A DNA stretch of 64,000 nucleotides, taken from the NCBI RefSeq assembly GCF_016919405.1, contig NZ_CP070353.1:1736001-1800000 (forward strand), read 5' to 3'. Shown in pieces: positions 8,160 through 16,419 of this stretch. Numbering within the stretch: the stretch's first letter is position 1; each line of letters starts with the position of its first letter. The translations under genes and the position numbers were made by a program. The stretch comes from Ensifer sp. PDNC004. GTDB lineage: Bacteria; Pseudomonadota; Alphaproteobacteria; Rhizobiales; Rhizobiaceae. The notes under the pieces are model-generated. The model had not been told where the DNA came from and ran no database searches. It saw only the letters and a list, made by a program, of their open reading frames with translations.

Positions 8160-9019
8160 ATGCGAAGCGCGACGTCTCGGCCCATGGGCAGAAGCTCACC
8201 GTCGATGACGCAGTTGATCTTGCGCTCGACCTTCGGGAAATGCAGATCGAGCGCGTGGCCGTTCATGGCCGTGATCAGCGGGCTGTCGCGAAATTTTCCA
8301 CGCATCACATCAAGCGCGAGCTTGGCGACACCCGGCGGGCTCAGGGGCGGCGCCGTGTAAAAGCCGAGATGACCGGCAGTCACGTCGTCCGCATACATCA
8401 GGGTATCGCGACCGAACGGATTGTTGGAGACCGAGACCGCAGACACGTGGCGGCTCTCCTTGTGACCGTCGACGTCGAACTCGATCTCGAAATCCGGGGG
8501 ATTGAGAATCACCCCGACCGCGGCGCGGGTGCTGGCCGCGATCTTTCCCGCCCTTGAGCGAAAGCTGTAGGATTCGCGGTAGCGCACCATGCGCGCATGC
8601 AGCCCCATGGAGAACTGGTGCACGAAGGCGCGGCCATCGGCGCTGCCGATGTCACCGTCGATGATCACGCCATTTGCCAGCACTTCGGGCACTTTCCAGA
8701 TATCGAGCGGCAGTTTCAGCGTGCGGGCAAAGAGGTTCATCGTTCCGGCGGGAACGACGCCGAGCGGCATGCGGTTCTTCCAGGCGACGCCGGCGGCGGC
8801 CGAGATCGTGCCGTCGCCTCCACCGGCAAGAATGGCATCGAGGTCGTCTCGGCGGCAGGTCCGCTCCAACGCCTCTTGCATTTCGCTTCCGGAAACCGCC
8901 GCAATCTCGATCTGGTGGCCCGCGGCCTGGAAGACTTCCTCGACCTTCTGGCCATAGGCGGCCATGTCCGTCGTGCGGAATGTTCCGCCGTCGCGATTGA
9001 AGATTGCCTTGATTTTCAT
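8096..9019 (-). CDS. Diacylglycerol-kinase family lipid kinase (YegS/LCB5-like)
   Basis: A 307-residue soluble kinase with the DAGK catalytic domain: NRDGGT near residue 8, AGGGDGTISAAAG at about 64-76 (the GGDGT nucleotide loop), PLGVVPAGTMNLFARTLKLP near 90 and a C-terminal DGELLPMG near 274. Family members phosphorylate diacylglycerol, sphingosine-type or related lipids at the membrane surface using ATP. The PAGTMNLFAR form, in place of PxGTGNDFA, is common in bacterial YegS relatives. It is convergent with the GT39 gene with a 64-base overlap. Its place next to three lipid-glycosylation genes hints at a shared role, which is inference. Confidence 0.88.
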   Translation of the reverse strand: MKIKAIFNRDGGTFRTTDMAAYGQKVEEVFQAAGHQIEIAAVSGSEMQEALERTCRRDDLDAILAGGGDGTISAAAGVAWKNRMPLGVVPAGTMNLFARTLKLPLDIWKVPEVLANGVIIDGDIGSADGRAFVHQFSMGLHARMVRYRESYSFRSRAGKIAASTRAAVGVILNPPDFEIEFDVDGHKESRHVSAVSVSNNPFGRDTLMYADDVTAGHLGFYTAPPLSPPGVAKLALDVMRGKFRDSPLITAMNGHALDLHFPKVERKINCVIDGELLPMGRDVALRIHPGELKLLVGADRDGSSIQK

Positions 9020-9187
9020 GAACGGCTCGTCGGCTCCATTGCCGCGGCAATGCGGCTCACCGCGATCAGATAAGCGCGATTGCGGCCAATTCCAGAACCT
9101 TACCGAAACTTAACGGGAGCGCAGGACCCTTCACGCGCTCCGTCACGACCGTTACAACAGAAGCGAAGTGTCACGGCAGCGCAGCGA

Positions 9188-9661
9188 TCAGCGCGGCTCC
9201 GGCAGCTTCAGCGGCCCGCCTGTCTTGATCGAGCGGATCGCGAAATTGGACCGGATGTCGGTGACGCCGGGCAAGGCCAGCAGCGTCTCGGTCAAGAGCT
9301 TCTCGTAGGCGGGCAGATCCTCGACGACGACCTCGGCGAGGAAATCGGCATTGCCGGAGATCAGAAAGCAGGACACCACCTCGGGGATGGCGAGCAGCGC
9401 CTCCTGTTGCTGCTGTGCGCTCTCGCGACTATGGCGCCCGACCTTGATTTCGACGAAGACCGTCAGCCCGAGACCGGCTTCCTTGCGATCGATGTCCGCC
9501 CTGTAGCCGCGCAGAATGCCGGATTTTTCCAGGTTGCGGATGCGCCGCAGGCAGGGCGACGGCGAAAGATTGACCTTCTCGGCAATCTCGACGTTCGTTG
9601 CGCGCGCGTCCTCCTGAAGGATTCTAAGGATGGCGAGATCGAATTTATCGAGGATTGGCAT
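9188..9661 (-). CDS. Lrp/AsnC family regulator
   Basis: A 157-residue transcription factor. The N-terminal helix-turn-helix (about 5-50, DLAILRILQEDARATNVEIAEKVNLSPSPCLRRIRNLE) is of standard Lrp type. The C-terminal RAM domain (about 65-140) has the GNADFLAEVVVEDLPAYEKL core that binds amino acids and sets the octamer. Lrp proteins often control a neighbouring divergent amino-acid transporter, and the next gene, 152 bases away on the other strand, is an EamA-type exporter. A near-direct repeat in the shared upstream region may be its operator. Confidence 0.92.
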   Translation of the reverse strand: MPILDKFDLAILRILQEDARATNVEIAEKVNLSPSPCLRRIRNLEKSGILRGYRADIDRKEAGLGLTVFVEIKVGRHSRESAQQQQEALLAIPEVVSCFLISGNADFLAEVVVEDLPAYEKLLTETLLALPGVTDIRSNFAIRSIKTGGPLKLPEPR

Positions 9662-9679
9662 TTTTACAAACTTCAGATG

Positions 9680-9705
9680 TTGTTACTGGCACATTGTTGC
9701 TGACA
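9680..9705. promoter_or_regulatory. Near-direct repeat in Lrp/EamA intergenic region
   Basis: TTGTTACTGGCA (9680-9691) and TTGTTGCTGACA (9694-9705) match at 10 of 12 positions and start 14 bases apart, just upstream of the Lrp gene start. This could be an autoregulatory or exporter operator for the Lrp protein, which is inference from position only. Confidence 0.3.
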
Positions 9706-9813
9706 GTAGTCTATTTCGGGCACAAATCGCAAGGACATGCCCCGCCGTCAGGGCGTAATCTTCCTTCCAGACCCCAAAGCCTCTCAGGTATCCAATTCGG
9801 GAAGGAAATTCAA

Positions 9814-10722
9814 ATGGTTGCGCTCGCTCTCGATCGCGGCAATACGACGCCTGTCGCCACCGGCTATGCCGGTGCGTTCATAACCGTCCTCATCTGGGCG
9901 GGCTGGATACTGGCGACCCGCCATTCCGCCGGCACCGCGTTTGGCACGATCGATCTCGGCCTGATCCGCTACGGCGTGCCGGCGCTGCTGCTTGCCCCGG
10001 TCTGGCTGAAGACCGGGCTGCTGCCGCGCAACCTGCCGGTCCTGTTGCTGGTTCTCATGGTCGCCGGCTCGGGCGCCCTGTTCTTCCAGGTCTCCGCCTT
10101 TGCGATCCATTCCGTTCCAGCTTCCTCGGTCGGCGTTCTGCTCGGCGGTTCGATGCCGCTTGCGACCGCCCTCATCGGCATCACGGTCTTCGGCGAGCGG
10201 CCGGACCGGATGCGCGTGCTCGGCTTTGCCGCGATCCTTGCCGGCGTCGCCATCCTCCTGACGCGCAACCTCGGCAGCGCGGCATCGACCGGCTGGAGCG
10301 GATACGCGCTGCTGCCGACGGCTGCCACCCTCTGGGCGATCTATACCCATGCCTTCCGCCGCTCCGGCCTCAGCCCGCTGCGGGGAAGCGCCCTGATCGC
10401 CATCTGGTCGTTCCTGATCCATCTGGGACTCGCCGCCTGGTTCGGAACCACCCTCGCCAGCGTTCCGCTCCACGAGATCGCCCTGCAAGTCACCAGCCAG
10501 GGCATCCTGTCCGGCCTCGTCGCCATGGTAGCCTACGGCTTTGCCGTGAAGAGCCTCGGCGGCACGCAGGCTGCCGCCTTCACGGCGCTGACACCGGTCC
10601 TGGCGATGATCGGCGGCGCCATCCTGCTCGGCGAACAGATCGGCCCCTTCGAGATCCTCGCCGCCGTCGTCACCGCAACCGGCGTCGCACTTTCGACCGG
10701 CATTCTCTCCGCCCGCAGCTGA
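9814..10722 (+). CDS. EamA/DMT family exporter
   Basis: A 302-residue membrane protein with ten predicted helices in two EamA halves (about 12-145 and 155-295), the fold of the drug/metabolite transporter superfamily. Many members export amino acids or metabolites. The second half ends in TPVLAMIGGAILLGEQIGPFEI, a typical EamA signature with a Pro and a Glu in the last helices. GGGAAGGAAA upstream supports the ATG at 9814 rather than the longer frame from 9655, whose extra residues are not hydrophobic or conserved. Divergent from the Lrp regulator, which suggests amino-acid-responsive control. Confidence 0.88.
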   Translation: MVALALDRGNTTPVATGYAGAFITVLIWAGWILATRHSAGTAFGTIDLGLIRYGVPALLLAPVWLKTGLLPRNLPVLLLVLMVAGSGALFFQVSAFAIHSVPASSVGVLLGGSMPLATALIGITVFGERPDRMRVLGFAAILAGVAILLTRNLGSAASTGWSGYALLPTAATLWAIYTHAFRRSGLSPLRGSALIAIWSFLIHLGLAAWFGTTLASVPLHEIALQVTSQGILSGLVAMVAYGFAVKSLGGTQAAAFTALTPVLAMIGGAILLGEQIGPFEILAAVVTATGVALSTGILSARS

Positions 10723-10748
10723 GAGCCTGGAAGTTTCCCGAAATGACA

Positions 10749-10787
10749 AAGGCCCCGGCGCTCTTCGCGTCCGGGGCCTTCCTTTTT
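10749..10787. terminator. Terminator between convergent genes
   Basis: A perfect 10-bp stem, AAGGCCCCGG (10749-10758) with CCGGGGCCTT (10771-10780), around a 12-base loop, followed by a CCTTTTT run on the + strand. It ends the EamA transcript. On the - strand the stem is followed only by a weaker TTTGTCATTT, so it may also end the permease transcript less efficiently. Confidence 0.85.
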
Positions 10788-10804
10788 CTTCCGATCGCCA
10801 AGGC

Positions 10805-11692
10805 TCAGCCGTGGATGATTTCGCGATGCTTCTGCAGCCGATGGCCATAGGCCTGGCTGACGCGGTCAAAGATGATGGCAATGCCGACGATCGCCATCCC
10901 GTTGAAGATGCCGAGGGTGAAGTACTGGTTGGCAATCGCCTTCAGCACCGGCTGGCCGAGGCCTTGAACGCCGATCATCGAGGCGATGACCACCATGGCC
11001 AGCGCCATCATGATCGTCTGGTTGATGCCGGCCATGATCGTCGGCAAGGCGAGCGGCATCTGCACGTTCTTGAGCTTCTGCCACCCCGACGAACCGAAGG
11101 CATCTGCCGCCTCCAGCACGTCCTTGTCGACGAGGCGAATGCCAAGATTCGTCAGGCGAATCATCGGCGGGATCGCGTAAATGACGACGGCTATCAGCCC
11201 CGGCACCTTGCCGATGCCGAGCAGCATCACGACGGGGATCAGATAGACGAAACTCGGCATCGTCTGCATGACGTCGAGGATCGGGTTGACGATGTTCTGG
11301 AACCGGTCCGAACGGGACATGACGATGCCGATCGGAATGCCGATGGCGATCGACAGCACGGTGCAGACGAAGATCATCGAGACCGTCTTCATCGTGTCGT
11401 CCCACATGTCGAAGTAGCCGATCAAAAGCAGCGTGCCGATGCAGCCGGCGACGATCTTCCAGTTGCGGCTTGCCACCCAGGCGATGAAAGCGATCAAGAT
11501 CAGAATGATCGGCCAGGGCGTCTTCGTCATGAAGCGCTCCGACTGGATGAGAAAGAACTGCAAGGGCTCGAAGAAGCCTTCGATCGCGTCGCCATAGGCG
11601 CGCGTGAAGCCGCGAAATCCCTCGTCGATCGCCTTTTTCAAGGCTCTCAGGCTCTCGTCATCCATGTGTGGAAACTGGGTCAACCAGTCCAT
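10805..11692 (-). CDS. Glycine betaine/choline-type ABC permease
   Basis: A 295-residue permease of the ProW/ChoW type with an N-terminal cytoplasmic stretch, then about six helices from residue 60 on. The EAA loop for the ATPase is visible as EAADAFGSSGWQKLKNVQMPLALPTIMAGINQ near 195-225. It would carry quaternary amines such as glycine betaine, choline or proline betaine across the inner membrane. The binding protein lies just upstream on the same strand. No ATP-binding subunit gene follows: the terminator comes 18 bases past the stop and the next gene is convergent. The ATPase must come from elsewhere or has been lost. Confidence 0.88.
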   Translation of the reverse strand: MDWLTQFPHMDDESLRALKKAIDEGFRGFTRAYGDAIEGFFEPLQFFLIQSERFMTKTPWPIILILIAFIAWVASRNWKIVAGCIGTLLLIGYFDMWDDTMKTVSMIFVCTVLSIAIGIPIGIVMSRSDRFQNIVNPILDVMQTMPSFVYLIPVVMLLGIGKVPGLIAVVIYAIPPMIRLTNLGIRLVDKDVLEAADAFGSSGWQKLKNVQMPLALPTIMAGINQTIMMALAMVVIASMIGVQGLGQPVLKAIANQYFTLGIFNGMAIVGIAIIFDRVSQAYGHRLQKHREIIHG

Positions 11693-11805
11693 TCCATTTC
11701 CCCTTCAGATTTCGCCGGCCGCGATTGTTGTTTTGCCTTTGCCGGACCTCGAACGAAGAGGCGGCGCATATGACTGCGCCGCCCGCTGGCTTATGACCGT
11801 CGCGA

Positions 11806-12804
11806 TCAGAGCGCGGCCTTCACCTTTTCGGCAACCTCGGGCGAAACCCACGGGGTCCAGATATCGGGGTTTTCCTGCAGGAAGTGCTTGGCGCCCTCCT
11901 CGCCGCTCGCCTGGTTGTCCGTCATCCAGGCCATCAGCTTGTTGACCGTATCGTTGGTCCAGGCGCGCTTGTTGAGATAGTCCATCGCCGGGCCAGCACG
12001 ATCGGCGAAGCCCTTGGTCACCAGCGTCTGGACCTTGTCCTTCGGCCAGTCGTTCTTCTTCGGATCCGGGCAGTCGGCGACCGTGTTGCAGCGCTTCCAT
12101 TCGGCCGGATCGGCGGCCACGCCATGCTCGAGCTTCACCATCTCGTACTTGCCGAGAAGAGCCGTCGGCGCCCAGTAGTAGCCAACCCATCCCTGCTTGC
12201 GCTCATAAGCCTTGGCGATCGAGCCATCGAGGCCTGCGGCCGAACCGGTATCGACCAGCGTGAAGCCAGCCGCTTCGCCGCCATAGGCCTTGTAGAGCTG
12301 CGTCGTCACGACCGTGCCGCCCCAGCCCTGCGGGCCGTTGAAGACGGCGCCCTTGCTTGCGTCTTCCGGATCCGGGAACAGCTCCTTGTGCTTCAGGGCA
12401 TCATCGATCGTCTTGATGTCGGGATTGGCGTCGACGATGTATTTCGGCACCCACCAGCCCTGCACGGCGCCATCGGAGAGCGCGATCGCCGCGCCGACGA
12501 GCTTGCCTTCCTCAAGGCCGCGATTGACGACGTCGGGAAGCAGGTCGACCCAGCCTTCCGGTGCGACATCCGGCTGTCCCTTTTCGATCATCGAGGTGAT
12601 CGTCGGCACGGTGTCACCGACCACCAGTTCGGCATTGCAGCCGTAGCCTTCCGTCAGGATGATCTTGTCGACACTCGCCAGCACCTCGGCGCTCTGCCAG
12701 TTCATGTTGGCGATCGTCACGTCGCCGCATTCGGCGGCCGAAGCTGCGCCGGCGAGGCCGAGGAGGCCTGCGGCCAGGCAAGTCGTTGCAAGAAGCTTCT
12801 TCAT
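11806..12804 (-). CDS. Glycine betaine/choline-type substrate-binding protein
   Basis: A 332-residue periplasmic protein with a signal peptide (MKKLLATTCLAAGLLGLAGAASA, cleavage near 23) and an OpuAC/ProX domain: DVTIANMNWQSAEVLASVDK, PDVAPEGWVDLLPDVV and GWVGYYWAPTALLGKYEM, supplying the Trp and Tyr residues that in this family cage the quaternary ammonium group. Cysteine pairs (C26/C55 and C251/C257 approximately) may be disulfide bonded. The ATG at 12804 has GGGAACGGAA upstream and gives a normal signal peptide; the longer frame to 12831 does not. It is first in the operon with the permease 113 bases downstream. Confidence 0.9.
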   Translation of the reverse strand: MKKLLATTCLAAGLLGLAGAASAAECGDVTIANMNWQSAEVLASVDKIILTEGYGCNAELVVGDTVPTITSMIEKGQPDVAPEGWVDLLPDVVNRGLEEGKLVGAAIALSDGAVQGWWVPKYIVDANPDIKTIDDALKHKELFPDPEDASKGAVFNGPQGWGGTVVTTQLYKAYGGEAAGFTLVDTGSAAGLDGSIAKAYERKQGWVGYYWAPTALLGKYEMVKLEHGVAADPAEWKRCNTVADCPDPKKNDWPKDKVQTLVTKGFADRAGPAMDYLNKRAWTNDTVNKLMAWMTDNQASGEEGAKHFLQENPDIWTPWVSPEVAEKVKAAL

Positions 12805-13035
12805 TTCCGTTCCCTTGTTTTGGCGGTGCATCCCGTCGCACTGCCGATCTCACCGCGGGGATCGACAGCGTCACAGGGCTCGGTCCAACTCAAGACAACA
12901 GGGACCGAACGGCCTGCAGATCCGTCGGCGTCAAGCCGATGACACCATGAAAGCTAACGGGCTTTTCCGGCAAGGACTTTCCCATTTGCGTCAACGGGTG
13001 CCTTTCCTAATATTTGCGCATCGTCGAAGTGCGCG

Positions 13036-13608
13036 TCAGGACGTTTTGCTGCGCTGGTAATAGCGCGACACGCGCACCCGGTTTCCGCAACGCGCCGCCG
13101 AGCACCAGCGCCGCCTCGCATTGCTGCCGACGAACAGCATGACGCAATCCTCGGCCTCGCATTTGCGGATCAGCCTGGCGTCCGCGCCGGCGAGAAGCGC
13201 CGCGGCGTCCTCGGCGAAGAAGCCGGCCAGTTGTACCATGGGCTCCGCCGTTCTTTCACTGACGAGCCGCGGCGGATCGGTCCAATCGAGACGGCGGACG
13301 ACCGGTGCTGCCCGCATCGCCGCGTTAAGGCCGTCGATGTCCGCTGCCGGAACAGGTTGCCCGTCCATCACATGCGCGATCGCCGACGCCACATGCGAAC
13401 GGACGGCAAGGACTGGCGCGAGATCGTCGGTGCCGGTCGCACCGATGCCGGCAAGCGCGAGATCAGGCAGACGACCCCTCTCCAACGCCAGCCAATGCGT
13501 CAGCCCGCCATCGGCCGCGAGGAGATCGGTACGGCCGCTCGCACTCCAGGGGCGGGTGTTGACGAGATCGAGAGCAAGGGGCTCTCCGACAAAAGGAACC
13601 AGATCCAT
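13036..13608 (-). CDS. CGNR zinc finger / ABATE domain regulator
   Basis: A 190-residue protein. The N-terminal ABATE domain (about 5-125, EPLALDLVNTRPW then an alpha-helical body) is followed by a C-terminal CGNR zinc finger: C-x4-C near 144-149, then RRWCSAARCGNRVRVSRYYQR, whose last Cys-Gly-Asn-Arg names the family. These proteins are putative stress-linked transcription regulators in actinobacteria and proteobacteria. The ATG at 13608 (GTGAGGG upstream) is preferred over 13647, which would place the start inside the shared promoter. It is divergent from the hydrolase gene with 91 bases between, so it probably controls that gene and itself. Confidence 0.82.
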   Translation of the reverse strand: MDLVPFVGEPLALDLVNTRPWSASGRTDLLAADGGLTHWLALERGRLPDLALAGIGATGTDDLAPVLAVRSHVASAIAHVMDGQPVPAADIDGLNAAMRAAPVVRRLDWTDPPRLVSERTAEPMVQLAGFFAEDAAALLAGADARLIRKCEAEDCVMLFVGSNARRRWCSAARCGNRVRVSRYYQRSKTS

Positions 13609-13638
13609 GCGGCCCTCACATAATGCATGATTTCGATA

Positions 13639-13675
13639 TTGACACATTAGATTTTCCGGTGCAATTCTAATGCAT
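13639..13675. promoter_or_regulatory. Candidate promoter and operator between CGNR regulator and hydrolase
   Basis: TTGACA at 13639-13644 is a good -35 box toward the hydrolase gene. It is followed at once by an inverted repeat CATTAGA (13645-13651) and TCTAATG (13666-13672) that fills the spacer and -10 area. The octamer TAATGCAT also occurs twice as a direct repeat (13621-13628 and 13668-13675), 47 bases apart. A bound regulator would block the polymerase. The CGNR protein is the obvious candidate, by position. Confidence 0.5.
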
Positions 13676-13699
13676 AAATATCAGAAATAGGAGTGTTAA

Positions 13700-14605
13700 A
13701 TGAGCAGGCATAGCATTCCATCGATCCGCCACCGGTTCATCGAGGCCGGAGGCGTCCGCGTCTTCTACCGCGAGAGCATACCGGCCGGAGCGCTGGCCGA
13801 CGCCCCGACGGTCCTGCTGCTGCACGGTTTCCCCTCGTCTTCCCACCAATACCGTCGCTTGATGGACGCGCTTGGCAGCGACTACCGACTAATCGCGCCT
13901 GATTATCCGGGCTTCGGGCATAGCGACGCGCCGACCTCCACGAATGAAGGCGGCAGTTTTGCCTATAGTTTCGACAAGCTGGCGGATGTCATGGAGGCGT
14001 TCGTCGATGCGCTTGCGCTGAAGCGCTTCGTGCTCTACGCCTTCGATTTCGGCGCACCCGTCGGGTTTCGGCTTGCAAGCCGGCGCCCGGAGCGCATCGC
14101 CGGGCTGATCGTCCAGAACGGCAATGCCTATCTGGAAGGGCTTTCGGACATTGCCCGCGACTTCATTGCGCTCAGGCCCGAAGACGAAGGCGCTGAAGAG
14201 CAGGTGCGGCAGCTTTTGACCTTGGAAATGACCCGCGCGCAATATATCGGCGGGACGAAGGACCCGGACCTGATCGCACCGGATGGCTGGACCATGGATC
14301 AGCACTTCCTCGATCGCCCGGACCGCCGCCAGCCGCAAATCGACCTGGCCTTCGACTACAAGAGCAACCTTGCCCGCTACCGCGAATGGCAGGAGTGGCT
14401 GCGCCGCGAACAACCACCGACCCTGATCACCTGGGGACGCAACGATCCCTTCTTCACTGAAAAGGGCGCCCGCGCCTTCCTCACCGACCTTCCCGAGGCC
14501 GAACTCCACCTGTTCGACACCGGCCACTTCGCCCTGGAAGAAAACCTGCCGGAGATCGCGCCGCTGATTGCCGATTTCGTCGATCGTATCTGGGTAAAGG
14601 CGTGA
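13700..14605 (+). CDS. Alpha/beta hydrolase, haloalkane dehalogenase/epoxide hydrolase-like
   Basis: A 301-residue alpha/beta hydrolase. The oxyanion motif LLLHGFPSSSHQYRRL lies near residues 35-50, DYPGFGHSD near 72, and the nucleophile elbow reads YAFDFGAP near 112-119 with Asp as nucleophile, as in haloalkane dehalogenases and epoxide hydrolases rather than serine esterases. The general base is probably His in FDTGHFALEE near 275, with an acid in TWGRNDPFF near 245. Substrate unknown. GGAG precedes the ATG. Divergent from the CGNR regulator, with a terminator-like hairpin right after the stop. Confidence 0.88.
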   Translation: MSRHSIPSIRHRFIEAGGVRVFYRESIPAGALADAPTVLLLHGFPSSSHQYRRLMDALGSDYRLIAPDYPGFGHSDAPTSTNEGGSFAYSFDKLADVMEAFVDALALKRFVLYAFDFGAPVGFRLASRRPERIAGLIVQNGNAYLEGLSDIARDFIALRPEDEGAEEQVRQLLTLEMTRAQYIGGTKDPDLIAPDGWTMDQHFLDRPDRRQPQIDLAFDYKSNLARYREWQEWLRREQPPTLITWGRNDPFFTEKGARAFLTDLPEAELHLFDTGHFALEENLPEIAPLIADFVDRIWVKA

Positions 14606-14609
14606 AACG

Positions 14610-14648
14610 ACAAAGGCACCGTGGCCAATGGGCCGCCGGCGCCTTTGT
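14610..14648 (+). terminator. Terminator-like hairpin after the hydrolase gene
   Basis: ACAAAGGC (14610-14617) pairs with GCCTTTGT (14641-14648), and an inner GGCC/GGCC pairing extends the stem. There is only a short T stretch in the distal arm, so strength is moderate. It lies 4 bases past the stop codon. Confidence 0.5.
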
Positions 14649-14677
14649 AAACCTCAATGGCCCGCAGGTCTTAAGTC

Positions 14678-14718
14678 CCTCCCGAACTCACATGTTCGGA
14701 TAGACCGGGCCTTCGCCG
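14678..14718 (-). repeat. Second copy of the 3' end of the ETF-QO gene
   Basis: Forty-one bases are identical to 14748-14788, which holds the last nine codons, stop and downstream bases of the ETF-QO gene. The copies are 70 bases apart, with 29 unrelated bases between. In the - direction this is a downstream duplicate of the tail encoding GEGPVYPNM and the stop. Confidence 0.9.
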
Positions 14719-14757
14719 ACATTCCTTGCGGCGGTCCGTGCGGCCCGCCTCCCGAAC

Positions 14758-16419
14758 TCACATGTTCGGATAGACCGGGCCTTCGCCGCCTTGGGGCGGC
14801 ACCCAGTTGATGTTCTGGTTCGGGTCCTTGATGTCGCAGGTCTTGCAGTGCACGCAGTTCTGCGCGTTGATGACGAAGACGTCTTTTCCATCCTTCTCTA
14901 CCCACTCGTAGACACCGGCCGGACAGTAGCGCGTCGACGGGCCAGCATAGATGTCGTGCTCGGAACGCTTCTGCAGATCCATGTCCTTGACCTTGAGATG
15001 GACCGGCTGGTCCTCCTCGTGGTTGGTGTTCGACAAGAACACCGAGGAGAGCCGATCGAAGGTGAGCACACCATCGGGCTTCGGATAATCGATCTTCTGG
15101 TGCTGGGCTGCCGGCTCGAGCGACTGCGCATCGGTTCGCCCATGCTTCAGCGTGCCGAAGAAGGAGAAGCCGAACAGCTGGTTGGTCCACATGTCGAGAC
15201 CACCGAGCCCAACGCCGATCGCCGTGCCGAACTTCGACCACAGCGGCTTGACGTTCCTCACCCGCTTCAGGTCCTGGCCGATGGCGCTGTCGCGCCAGCC
15301 GCGTTCGATCTCGATCGGCTCGTCATTGGCCCGACCCGCTTCGATTGCGGCCGCCAGCTTTTCCGCTGCGAGAATCCCTGAAAGCACCGCATTGTGGCTG
15401 CCCTTGATGCGCGGCACGTTGACGAGACCGGCCGAACAGCCGATCAGCGCGCCGCCGGGGAAGGACAGCTTCGGCACCGACTGATAGCCGCCCTCGGTGA
15501 TCGCACGCGCGCCATAGGAGAGACGCTTGCCGCCCTCGAACGTGCCGCGGATCGCCGGATGCGTCTTGAAGCGCTGGAACTCCTCGAACGGGAAGAGATA
15601 GGGGTTCTTGTAATTGAGGTGCACGACGAAGCCGACGGCGACCATGTTGTCTTCGAGGTGGTAGAGGAACGAGCCGCCACCGGTCTTCATGCCGAGCGGC
15701 CAGCCGAAGGAGTGCTGCACCAGGCCCGGACGATGGTTTTCCGGCTTCACCTGCCAGAGTTCTTTGAGGCCGATGCCGAACTTCTGGACGTCGCTGTCCC
15801 TGGAGAGATCGAACTTGGCGATCAGCTGCTTGGCGAGAGAGCCGCGCACGCCCTCGCCGATCAGCGTGTACTTGCCGAGCAGCGCCATGCCGCGGGCGAA
15901 GTTCGGTCCCGGCTCGCCGTTGCGCTCGATGCCCATGTCGCCGGTGGCGACACCGATCACGGCACCCTCGTCGTTGTAGAGCACTTCGGTTGCGGCAAAG
16001 CCCGGATAGATCTCGACGCCGAGTTCTTCCGCCTTTGTCGCCAGCCAGCGACAGACGTTTCCGAGCGAGACGATGTAGTTGCCGTGATTGTTCATCAGCG
16101 GCGGCATCAAAAAGTTCGGCAGGCGGATCGAGCCGGCCGGGCCCAAGAACAGGAAGTGGTCGTCCTTCACTTCGGTCTTGAACGGGTGGTCGGCGTCCTT
16201 ACGCCAGTCGGGCAGCAGCCTATCGATGCCGATCGGATCGACGACCGCACCTGACAGAATATGCGCGCCGACCTCGGCACCCTTTTCCAGCACGACGACC
16301 GAAAGCTCCGGATTGACCTGCTTCAGCCGGATCGCCGCTGCAAGACCCGCCGGTCCCGCACCCACGATCACAACGTCGAACTCCATGCTCTCGCGTTCGG
16401 GCAGGTCTTGTTCGGTCAT
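14758..16419 (-). CDS. Electron transfer flavoprotein-ubiquinone oxidoreductase
   Basis: A 553-residue membrane-bound flavoprotein that passes electrons from ETF, reduced by acyl-CoA and other dehydrogenases, to ubiquinone. The FAD-binding VIVGAGPAGLAAAIRL is at about 15-30. The middle part (LVQHSFGWPLG, then GGSFLYHLEDNMVAVGFVVHL) matches the ETF-QO quinone domain. The C-terminal 4Fe-4S site is complete: YCPAGVYEW then QNCVHCKTCDIKDPNQNINW gives the four cysteines (about 508, 532, 535, 538). Length fits the family. It is monocistronic, with a long upstream region carrying triple ACGT boxes. The 3' end is duplicated just downstream. Confidence 0.96.
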   Translation of the reverse strand: MTEQDLPERESMEFDVVIVGAGPAGLAAAIRLKQVNPELSVVVLEKGAEVGAHILSGAVVDPIGIDRLLPDWRKDADHPFKTEVKDDHFLFLGPAGSIRLPNFLMPPLMNNHGNYIVSLGNVCRWLATKAEELGVEIYPGFAATEVLYNDEGAVIGVATGDMGIERNGEPGPNFARGMALLGKYTLIGEGVRGSLAKQLIAKFDLSRDSDVQKFGIGLKELWQVKPENHRPGLVQHSFGWPLGMKTGGGSFLYHLEDNMVAVGFVVHLNYKNPYLFPFEEFQRFKTHPAIRGTFEGGKRLSYGARAITEGGYQSVPKLSFPGGALIGCSAGLVNVPRIKGSHNAVLSGILAAEKLAAAIEAGRANDEPIEIERGWRDSAIGQDLKRVRNVKPLWSKFGTAIGVGLGGLDMWTNQLFGFSFFGTLKHGRTDAQSLEPAAQHQKIDYPKPDGVLTFDRLSSVFLSNTNHEEDQPVHLKVKDMDLQKRSEHDIYAGPSTRYCPAGVYEWVEKDGKDVFVINAQNCVHCKTCDIKDPNQNINWVPPQGGEGPVYPNM

